Shown: one piece after another, positions 35,149 through 40,944 of the stretch
How the letters are laid out: every line of letters begins with the position of its first letter
Numbering within the stretch: the first letter of the stretch is position 1
DNA from: an uncultured Craurococcus sp.
Lineage (GTDB): Bacteria > Pseudomonadota > Alphaproteobacteria > Acetobacterales > Acetobacteraceae
NCBI GenBank assembly: GCA_902805545.1
Contig: CADCTD010000163.1
Span: 1-40,944 of the forward strand
Direction of reading: 5' to 3'
Length of the DNA stretch: 40,944 bases
Translations under genes and position numbers: made by a program
The notes under the pieces: generated by a model
Seen by the model: only the letters and a program-made list of their open reading frames with translations
What the model was told of the DNA's origin: nothing
Databases searched by the model: none

Positions 35149-35559
35149 ATGGCGACCTTCCTGCTCGAACTGGTCTCGCCGGAAAAGCTGCTGTTCTCCC
35201 GCCCGGCGGAGATGGTGACCATCCCCGCCGAGGAAGGCGAGATGGGCGTCCTCCCCGGCCATGCCCCGATGATCGTCGCCCTCCGTGGCGGCGTGATCCG
35301 GGTTCGCGAGAATGGCGCCGAGACCGAGGCGCTGTTCATCGCCGGCGGCTTCGCCGAGGTCTCGCCGGAGCGGGTGACCATCCTGGCCGATGAGGCGACG
35401 CCGCTCGCCAGCCTCTCCCGCGCCGCCGTCGAGCGCCGCCTGGCCGAGGCGGAGGCCGCGCTGCAGGAGGCGATCGCCGAGCCGGAGGCGAAGCGGGATG
35501 CCGCCTATGCCCGGGTCCAGGCTTTCCGCACGGCCGTCTCGGTCGCTCAAGCAGCCTGA
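35149..35559 (+). CDS. atpC: F1F0 ATP synthase subunit epsilon
   Basis: Rotor-foot and inhibitory subunit, 136 residues. The beta-sandwich domain reads FLLELVSPEKLLFSRPAEMV and TIPAEEGEMGVLPGHAPMIV, then IAGGFAEVSPERVTILADEA. The two C-terminal helices are present (RAAVERRLAEAEAALQEAIA). ATG 35149 is 2 bases after the atpD stop. It is the last gene of the operon. No strong terminator is visible in the 177 bases that follow. Confidence 0.96.
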   Translation: MATFLLELVSPEKLLFSRPAEMVTIPAEEGEMGVLPGHAPMIVALRGGVIRVRENGAETEALFIAGGFAEVSPERVTILADEATPLASLSRAAVERRLAEAEAALQEAIAEPEAKRDAAYARVQAFRTAVSVAQAA

Positions 35560-35736
35560 AGCATCGCATCCCGGCCACGGTGGGGCGAATTCAGCGCGCC
35601 ACACCGTGACTTTCCGGCAACGTCGCTTGAATCCGCCGCGGGTCTGCCGAACATAGCGCTCGGACGGGGCATCGGGCGCCCTGCCTCAATCGCATGTTTC
35701 GCAGGGCAACGGCCCCCCACGGGCCGCGGGGACAGG

Positions 35737-36591
35737 ATGAAGCACTGGCGCGTCGAGCAGGTCGCCTGGGACCGATTCGAACCATCAAGGGTGGAACCGG
35801 AGGTCGTGCCGCTGGTCAAGGCGGCGGCGATGGTGGAACGCAATGGCGGCGACTACGCCATCTATCTCAACCGGGTCTTCAAGGATGACCCGGATTTCGC
35901 CCGCGCCGCCGACCATTGGGCGGAGGAGGAGATCCAGCACGGCGACGCCCTCGGCAAATGGGCGAGCCTCGCCGATCCGGGCTGGGACTATGCGGCGGCC
36001 TTCGAGCGCTACCGCAACGGCTACAGCATCGACATCAATGCCGAGGCCTCCATCCGCGGCTCCCGCACCGGCGAGCTGATCGCCCGCTGCATCGTCGAGA
36101 CCGGCACCAGCAGCTACTACACCGCGCTGGCCGAGGCGACGGAGGAGCCGGTGCTGCGCGAGGTCTGCAAGCTGATCGCCGCCGACGAGTACCGGCACTT
36201 CAAGCTCTTCTACGACCACATGAAGCGCTACCTGGCGCGCGAGGACATCTCCTTCGCCAAGCGCCTGCGGGTCGCCTTCGGCCGGGTCGGCGAATCGGAG
36301 GATGACGAGCTCGCCTTCGCCTTCCACTGCGCCAATGAGGATCCCGGCCTCGCCTACAGCCATGATCGCTGCATCGCCGGCTATATGGGCCGGGCGATGG
36401 GCTTCTACCGCTACAGGCACCTGGAGCGGGGCATGGGCATGATCTTCAAGGCGGTGGGGCTGGAGCCGCGCGGCCGCCTCTCCCAGATCGCCGCCCGGGG
36501 CGCCTGGCGGCTTCTCTGCTGGCGGCGGGACCGCTACCGCGAGGCGTTGCGCCGCATGGCGCCGCCCGAGCCTCTCGCGCAGGCCGCTTGA
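35737..36591 (+). CDS. Ferritin-like di-iron protein
   Basis: 284 residues, helical. Two E-x-x-H iron motifs are visible: Glu65-x-x-His68 (AEEEIQHGDA) and Glu151-x-x-His154 (AADEYRHFKLF). Glu121 in RCIVETGTSSYYTALAE supplies the additional bridging carboxylate. This is the four-helix di-iron arrangement of the ferritin-like/acyl-ACP desaturase group. It may be an oxygenase or desaturase-like enzyme rather than an iron store, given the large C-terminal part (160-284) outside the bundle. ATG 35737 follows GGGGACAGG. The stop overlaps the TTG start of the GH10 gene (TTGA). Confidence 0.8.
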   Translation: MKHWRVEQVAWDRFEPSRVEPEVVPLVKAAAMVERNGGDYAIYLNRVFKDDPDFARAADHWAEEEIQHGDALGKWASLADPGWDYAAAFERYRNGYSIDINAEASIRGSRTGELIARCIVETGTSSYYTALAEATEEPVLREVCKLIAADEYRHFKLFYDHMKRYLAREDISFAKRLRVAFGRVGESEDDELAFAFHCANEDPGLAYSHDRCIAGYMGRAMGFYRYRHLERGMGMIFKAVGLEPRGRLSQIAARGAWRLLCWRRDRYREALRRMAPPEPLAQAA

Positions 36592-37706
36592 GGCTCCGGC
36601 CTCCCCGTCGGCACCTCCTCGGGGCGGCTCTCGCCGGGCTGCTGGCGCGGCAGGCCATGGCCCAGGGCGGGGTGGGGCTCGGGACCATCGCCCGGGCCAA
36701 CGGCATCACCTTCGGCACGGCCGTCAATTCGGGCAAGCTGGGCGATGCCGCCTATGCCGCGCAGCTGGTGGCGGAGGCACAGCTCCTCGTCCCGGAATGG
36801 GAGGCGAAATGGGCGGCGCTGCAGCCGAGGCCGGGCAGCTTCGATTTCGGACCGCTCGGCATCATCGCCAGCTTCGCCCAGGCCCATGGCAAGCAGCTCC
36901 GCGGCCATGCGCTGGTCTGGCACGCGGCCATGCCGCCCTGGCTGGCCGAGGGCCTCGCCGAGGGCGCGGCCCGGGCCCGCAGCCTGCTCGCCGCCCATAT
37001 GGACGGGGTGCTGCCGGCCACGCGCCCGGCCATCCGCGACTGGGATGTCGTGAACGAGGCCATCGCCAATCCCGAGGGCAGCCCCTTCACCGCCCGCACC
37101 CCGTCTCAGGGCGACCTGCGCGACACGCCCTGGCTCCGTGCCCTCGGCCCCGGCTATATCGAGGAAGCCTTCCGCCTGGCGCGGGAGCGGGACCGCACCC
37201 TCCGCCTCACCTATAATGACTACGGCCTCGAGGGCGACAGCCCCTGGGCGGAGGAGAAGCGCCAGCGCACGCTCCGCCTGCTGCGGCGGCTGGTCGGCGC
37301 GCAATGCCCGCTCGATGCGCTCGGCCTGCAGGCGCACCTGCTGATGGACGAGCCCTTCCGGCCCGAGCCCTTCGCCGCCTTCCTCCGCTCGGTGCGGGAG
37401 CTGGGCCTCGCCGTTCTCGTCACCGAGCTCGATGTGCGGGAGGCGCAGCAGCTCCCCCCCGACCTTCCGTCCCGCGATGCGGCAGTGGCGGAGCGCGTGC
37501 GTCAGGTCATCGGCACCGCGCTCGATGCCGGCTGCCGCACCGTCCTCACCTGGGGCCTCTCTGACAAGGACAGCTGGCTGGCGCAGGACCGGGATGTGAT
37601 GCGCAAGGACGGCCAGGTGCATCGCGGCCTGCCGCTCGACGAGGCCGGTGGCCGCAAGCCGATGTGGCAGGCCCTCGCCACCGCCTTCGGCACGCGCCGG
37701 GGCTAG
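36588..37706 (+). CDS. Exported GH10 family endo-1,4-beta-xylanase-like enzyme
   Basis: Glycoside hydrolase family 10 cleaves beta-1,4 bonds in the xylan backbone with retention. 372 residues, with an N-terminal signal rich in Arg then hydrophobic (RPPRRHLLGAALAGLLARQA), compatible with Tat export, and cleavage near AMAQ. GH10 landmarks are ITFGTAVN, GHALVWHAAMPPWL, acid/base Glu157 in DWDVVNEAIANPEG, LTYNDYGLEGDS, LDALGLQAHLLMD, nucleophile Glu280 in VLVTELDVREAQQLP and VLTWGLSDKDSWL. Both catalytic Glu are in place. The start is TTG 36588, coupled to the ferritin-like gene. GH10 is a scattered trait in this group, so transfer is possible. Confidence 0.9.
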   Translation: MRLRPPRRHLLGAALAGLLARQAMAQGGVGLGTIARANGITFGTAVNSGKLGDAAYAAQLVAEAQLLVPEWEAKWAALQPRPGSFDFGPLGIIASFAQAHGKQLRGHALVWHAAMPPWLAEGLAEGAARARSLLAAHMDGVLPATRPAIRDWDVVNEAIANPEGSPFTARTPSQGDLRDTPWLRALGPGYIEEAFRLARERDRTLRLTYNDYGLEGDSPWAEEKRQRTLRLLRRLVGAQCPLDALGLQAHLLMDEPFRPEPFAAFLRSVRELGLAVLVTELDVREAQQLPPDLPSRDAAVAERVRQVIGTALDAGCRTVLTWGLSDKDSWLAQDRDVMRKDGQVHRGLPLDEAGGRKPMWQALATAFGTRRG

Positions 37707-38241
37707 GGCATGATTGCCGGAGGCGAGATGCCTGCGGCCACGCATGGAGCAGGGCCAGGAGCCGCGATCCAGTAGCGGCGGAAGCACGGAGGCGGAGCCG
37801 GTCACGCCGATGCCCGTGCCGAGGGCGGGATCGGCGAACAGCTGCAGCGGCAGCATGGGCTGCGATGCGGGCCGCTCCTGCAGGACCAGCGCCTCTCGCG
37901 CCATCCCGCTCCCTGCATGCCGCACGACGGTGATGCCGGGCCGCGGCGGCGTGCGGCAACGCAGGACCGGCACCACTCCGCCCGGTCGATCCTCGGCCGC
38001 GCCGAGCGGAATGCTCGGCGCCGTCGCCGCAAGCTCGTTGCGAGCACCGGGCCGCCGACGAAGACGGCGACCGGGACCAGCGGCATGACGACGGTGCGGA
38101 CCTTGTGGAGGAGGAAGGCGGCGAAGCGCCGGGATGGCGCTTGATCGGGCAGGAGGCGGGACGCTATGCCCCGGGGCGATTGCCGCCAGGCCCACCGGGA
38201 CCGCAGAGTGCGACCGGATCCGTCCTCATGAAGGCTTTGAC
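37707..38241 (-). pseudogene. Degraded stretch with a probable MFS (DHA2/EmrB-like) transporter remnant
   Basis: 535 bases without an intact gene between the GH10 and uronate dehydrogenase genes. On the minus strand, about 37779-38110 reads fragments that look like an inner part of a major facilitator transporter: LVPVAVFVGGPVLATSLRRR in one frame, then LVLQERPASQPMLPLQLFAD followed by PALGTGIGVTGSAS in another. The QPMLPLQLFADPAL type of segment is common in 14-TM drug exporters. The frame changes and lack of flanking transmembrane stretches suggest a remnant. The match is from memory of the family pattern, so it is tentative. Confidence 0.35.
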
Positions 38242-39084
38242 ATGCCCGCTCCGCAGAAACCCGTTCTCCTCACCGGCGCCAGCGGCAATCTCGGCCGCGT
38301 CCTCGCGCCCGCGCTGGCCGCGCAGGGCTGGACCCTGCGCCTGACCGACATCACACCCTTCCCGGATGCACTGCCGAAGGGCGCGAGCTTCACCCGACTC
38401 GACCTGAACGAGGGTCTCGGAGTCGCGCGCCTGGCAGAGGGGTGCGGCGCCATCCTGCATTTCGGCGGCGTCAGCGTGGAGCAGCCTTTCGAGACGGTGC
38501 TCGGCCCCAACCTGCGCGGCCTCTACCATGTGTACGAAGCCGCACGGCGCGAGGGCGCCCGCGTCCTCTTCGCCAGCAGCAACCACTCCATCGGCTTCCA
38601 TGAGCGCCCGCAGGGCAACGAGGCGAAGATCGATGTCGACTGCGCCTTCCGCCCGGACGGCTATTACGGCCTCTCCAAGGCCTATGGCGAGCTGATGGGC
38701 CGGCTCTACTGGGACAAGCACGGCGTCGAGAACGTCAACTGCCGCATCGGCTCCTGCTTCCCGAAGCCCACGAATGCGCGGATGCTCTCCACCTGGCTTT
38801 CCTTCGGCGACCTGACGCGGCTGGTGACGGCAGCGGTCGAGGCGCCGCGCAGCGGGCATTGCGTGATCTGGGCCTGCTCCAACAACCCGGCCAGCTTCTG
38901 GGGGCGGGACCACCGCGAGCGCATCGGCTGGCAGCCGCAGGACACGGCGGAGGCGTTCCGCGGCGAGGTCGGCCACATCCTCTCCGGCGACCCGGTGGAG
39001 GAGCGCTACCAGGGCGGCAGCTATACGAGCATCGAGTATTCCCGCCGGGCGCCCTCGCCCCGCGATCCCTTCGCCCTGGACTGA
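38242..39084 (+). CDS. udh: Uronate dehydrogenase (NAD-dependent, extended SDR)
   Basis: Oxidises the C1 of glucuronate or galacturonate to the aldarolactone with NAD+. 280 residues. The cofactor site is LLTGASGNLGRVLAPALA. HFGGVSVEQPFE, LFASSNHSIGF (Ser112/113) and Tyr142-Gly-Leu-Ser-Lys146 (DGYYGLSKAYGE) form the active site. RIGSCFPKPTNARMLSTWLS and RERIGWQPQDTAEAFR match the Agrobacterium Udh pattern as I recall it, so I prefer this to a general NAD-dependent epimerase. ATG 38242 is chosen for its AAGG site and start at the family N-terminus. The next gene, aldose 1-epimerase, follows after 3 bases. Confidence 0.82.
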   Translation: MPAPQKPVLLTGASGNLGRVLAPALAAQGWTLRLTDITPFPDALPKGASFTRLDLNEGLGVARLAEGCGAILHFGGVSVEQPFETVLGPNLRGLYHVYEAARREGARVLFASSNHSIGFHERPQGNEAKIDVDCAFRPDGYYGLSKAYGELMGRLYWDKHGVENVNCRIGSCFPKPTNARMLSTWLSFGDLTRLVTAAVEAPRSGHCVIWACSNNPASFWGRDHRERIGWQPQDTAEAFRGEVGHILSGDPVEERYQGGSYTSIEYSRRAPSPRDPFALD

Positions 39085-39087
39085 GCC

Positions 39088-39942
39088 GTGCTGGAACTCG
39101 CAGGTGGCGACTGGCGTGCGCAGCTCCTGCCGGAGCAGGGCGCGGCCGTCGCGCAACTCGCCTGGCGGGAGCGGGATGTGCTCGTCCCGCTGCCCGTCGG
39201 TGCCGACCCCAATGCCAGCTTCGGCGGCGCCTTCGTCATGCTGCCCTGGACCAACCGGCTGGATGCGGGGCAACTCCCCGTCGCCGGCACGGTGCATCGC
39301 CTGCCGGTCAACCGCCCGGAGGACAACACGGCGATCCACGGCCTGGCACGCGACCGCGCCTGGCAGGTGGCGGAGCAATCCGCCGATCGCTGCACGCTGA
39401 CGCAGGCGCTCGACGGCGCGGCGGAGGGGCTGCCCTTTCGCTACCGGGCGAAGCTCTCCCTCGTGCTGGAGCCGGCAGGCGCGCGCCTCACCCTCGCGGT
39501 GACGAATGCGGCGGAGCAACCCTTTCCCTTCGGCCTCGGCTGGCATCCCTTCTTCCTGCGCCCGGCCGGCACGGGGCTGCGCTTCCGCGCCGGCGCGCTC
39601 TTCGCCCGCGATGCGCGCACGCTCCCCGTCGCGGTGCAGGCAAGCGACGGGCTGGTCGGCGACGAGCCGGTCTATGAGGGACTCGACACGCATTTCGCCG
39701 GCTGGGACGGCGCGGCGGAAATCCTCCGCCCCGATCTCCGCCTGCATCTCGCGGCCGAAGGTGCCTGGTCGCGCAACCTGCATGTCTTCGCGCCCGCCGG
39801 CAGCAGCATCCTCTGCCTCGAGCCGGTGAGCCATGTGCCGGACGCGCCGAACCGCCCCGACTTCGCCGGCTACGGGCCGCTGACGATGCTCGCCCCCGAC
39901 GAGTCGCTCACCGCCACGCTGCTGCTGCGCGCCGAATCCTGA
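39088..39942 (+). CDS. Aldose 1-epimerase (galactose mutarotase) family protein
   Basis: Interconverts alpha and beta anomers of aldoses; 284 residues of the beta-sandwich galactose mutarotase-like fold. Features are FVMLPWTNRLDAG near the N-terminus, NTAIHGLARDRAWQV (catalytic His), FGLGWHPFFLRP (second catalytic His), LDTHFAGWDGAAEI and SILCLEPVSHVPDAPNR with the catalytic Glu. GTG 39088 is 3 bases after the udh stop, so they are co-expressed. Udh is anomer-selective, so a mutarotase acting on uronates or the lactone route would fit (inference). Confidence 0.87.
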   Translation: MLELAGGDWRAQLLPEQGAAVAQLAWRERDVLVPLPVGADPNASFGGAFVMLPWTNRLDAGQLPVAGTVHRLPVNRPEDNTAIHGLARDRAWQVAEQSADRCTLTQALDGAAEGLPFRYRAKLSLVLEPAGARLTLAVTNAAEQPFPFGLGWHPFFLRPAGTGLRFRAGALFARDARTLPVAVQASDGLVGDEPVYEGLDTHFAGWDGAAEILRPDLRLHLAAEGAWSRNLHVFAPAGSSILCLEPVSHVPDAPNRPDFAGYGPLTMLAPDESLTATLLLRAES

Positions 39943-39984
39943 CCCCGCCCTGTTGACTCTCGCGTGCGCAATGCGGCGCGCGCG

Positions 39985-40009
39985 GGAACGCTTGCCTTGG
40001 CGTGACGTT
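39985..40009 (+). promoter_or_regulatory. EcfG-type general stress response promoter motif
   Basis: GGAAC at 39985-39989, a 16-base spacer and CGTT at 40006-40009. This matches the alphaproteobacterial EcfG (PhyR-NepR-EcfG) promoter pattern GGAAC-N16/17-CGTT exactly. It lies 32 bases upstream of the ATG at 40042, in the right orientation and distance for a short 5' leader. A TTGACT at 39953-39958 has no matching -10 box. Confidence 0.65.
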
Positions 40010-40041
40010 GCCGGATGCAACCATGTCGAAGGAAGCGCAAC

Positions 40042-40944
40042 ATGGCAGGCACCGCGCGCAAGTCCGATCCCGAACTTTGGGAGCAGGTGAAGGACGAGAT
40101 CACCGCTGGCGACAAGGGCGGCAAGCCCGGCCAGTGGTCCGCCCGCAAGGCGCAGATGGCGAGCGCCGAATACCAGAAACGCGGCGGCGGCTACGAAGGC
40201 CCGAAGCAGCCCGACAACCACCTCGCCCAATGGACCGAGGAGGAATGGGGCACGCAATCCGGCCAGGAATCGCTCGAGACCGGCGAGCGCTATCTCCCGA
40301 AGGCGGCGCGCGAGCGCCTCTCGCCGGAGGAGTATGAGCGCACCACCGCCGCCAAGCGGCGCGACCTCGAGGCTGGGCGGCAATTCTCCGCCCAGCCCGA
40401 GGATGTCGCGGAGAAGACCGCATCCGCCCGCCACAACCCGCAGCAAGGGAGCAGCCGCCGCATGCCGGAGGAGGAGTTCGAACAATCGACCGGGGCGGTT
40501 TTCCGCCGCCTCGTCAACCTGTCCGCCGCCGATCTGCGCCGCTGGCTGGACGGCGATGACAGCCGCGCCGCCGGCTTCACCCGCGACGGCGAGGCGGAGG
40601 CGGTCGGCCACCAATCCGGCCGCCGCATCCTCGCCATGCTCGAGGGCGAGGCGCCCGAGGACGAGGACTTCCAGCGGGAAGTCATCGGCTTCATCCGCCG
40701 CCACCTGGCCCAGCGGCCGGACGGCGACGTGACCGACACCCGCTGGCGCCATTCACTCATGAACTGGGGACACGATCCGATGCTCGACGACACCGACTCC
40801 ATGCCGATGAACGACGAGACGCAGCAGGACAGCGCCCCCGCGGCGATGCCCGAGCCTGCGCCGCGCAAGACCCGCGCCCGCCGCAGCACCGCCGCGGCGG
40901 ATGGCGAGGCGCCGGCCCGCAAGCCGCGCCGCGCCGCAGCCGCT
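40042..40944 (+). CDS. DUF5872-like plus DUF3140-like fusion protein with basic tail (3' truncated by window edge)
   Basis: The frame is open from ATG 40042 to the window end (301 residues, no stop). Ribosome site AAGGAAG is at 40030-40035. Residues ~7-125 resemble the DUF5872 family (ELWEQVKDEITAGDKGGKPG, QWSARKAQMASAEYQKRGGG, AQWTEEEWGTQSG, ETGERYLPKAARERLSPEEY). Residues ~145-247 resemble DUF3140 (AVFRRLVNLSAADLRRWLDG, EAVGHQSGRRILAML, FIRRHLAQRPDGD, TRWRHSLMNWGHDP). From ~273 the tail is Arg/Lys/Ala/Pro-rich (RKTRARRSTAAADGEA, ARKPRRAAAA), like histone H1 or AT-hook-type DNA-binding tails. Both DUFs have no settled function. The EcfG-type promoter suggests stress induction, and the tail suggests nucleic-acid binding (inference). 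Confidence 0.82.
   Translation, partial: MAGTARKSDPELWEQVKDEITAGDKGGKPGQWSARKAQMASAEYQKRGGGYEGPKQPDNHLAQWTEEEWGTQSGQESLETGERYLPKAARERLSPEEYERTTAAKRRDLEAGRQFSAQPEDVAEKTASARHNPQQGSSRRMPEEEFEQSTGAVFRRLVNLSAADLRRWLDGDDSRAAGFTRDGEAEAVGHQSGRRILAMLEGEAPEDEDFQREVIGFIRRHLAQRPDGDVTDTRWRHSLMNWGHDPMLDDTDSMPMNDETQQDSAPAAMPEPAPRKTRARRSTAAADGEAPARKPRRAAAA

Noticed and set aside
39953-39981. TTGACT as a sigma-70 -35 box for the fusion gene.
   Set aside because: The position of the -10 box is GC only; the EcfG motif further down is exact.
38164-40752. Long minus-strand open frame (862 codons) opposite udh, the epimerase and the fusion gene.
   Set aside because: No motifs; it covers real genes and intergenic DNA alike, so it is a GC-codon shadow. 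The same holds for the minus-strand frame at 36534-38195.

Overview
The window is about 41 kb of very GC-rich chromosomal DNA from an alphaproteobacterium. The gene content and order point to Acetobacteraceae, perhaps a Roseomonas-like genus (inference; no taxonomic search was possible). Pointers are the blocks ppx-rlmE-(cysE)-guaB, rsmB-guaA and priA-atpHAGDC, an F1-only ATP synthase operon, an EcfG-type promoter motif and an HWE-family kinase. Most of the window is ordinary core chromosome. The less ordinary material lies at about 1-10 kb and 35.7-40.9 kb. I see no CRISPR array, insertion sequence or prophage.

Region 1 (1-10.1 kb, accessory): the 3' part of a photolyase; two tandem transglutaminase-like proteins coupled to an N-formylglutamate amidohydrolase-like gene; and an orphan membrane HWE histidine kinase. 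A leftward cluster follows, in which every junction is a 4-nt stop/start overlap: a 31-codon leader ORF, an SDR-fold protein without the catalytic Tyr, an NTF2/SnoaL-like protein, an exported SMP-30-like propeller and a truncated last ORF. It diverges from a LysR-type regulator gene that is plainly broken, and a 17-bp palindrome lies over the start of that broken gene.

Region 2 (10.1-20 kb, core): tRNA-Gln(CUG); a Ppx/GppA phosphatase; rlmE, apparently with a CTG start; cysE and guaB. Two strong hairpins separate guaB from an SDR gene on the other strand. Then come a type II HAD hydrolase, rsmB, a GNAT acetyltransferase, guaA and tRNA-Ser(CGA). The theme is purine synthesis (IMP to XMP to GMP) and rRNA methylation.

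Region 3 (20-30.1 kb): a hybrid sensor kinase, polA, a small CHCC zinc-ribbon protein, xerC, a DUF484 protein and fsa on the minus strand, then priA on the plus strand. Replication and restart (polA, priA) and chromosome dimer resolution (xerC) sit together.

Region 4 (30.1-35.6 kb): a non-coding stretch with a possible frameshifted small ORF, then the complete F1 operon atpH-atpA-atpG-atpD-atpC. The F0 genes are not here.

Region 5 (35.7-40.9 kb, accessory): a ferritin-like di-iron protein coupled to a GH10 xylanase-like enzyme; a degraded stretch that looks like an MFS transporter remnant; uronate dehydrogenase plus an aldose 1-epimerase; and, behind an EcfG-type stress promoter motif, an open-ended gene that joins a DUF5872-like domain, a DUF3140-like domain and a basic tail. 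The GH10/uronate genes suggest use of plant glucuronoxylan. The last gene and the leftward 4-nt-overlap cluster are the best candidates for undescribed biology.
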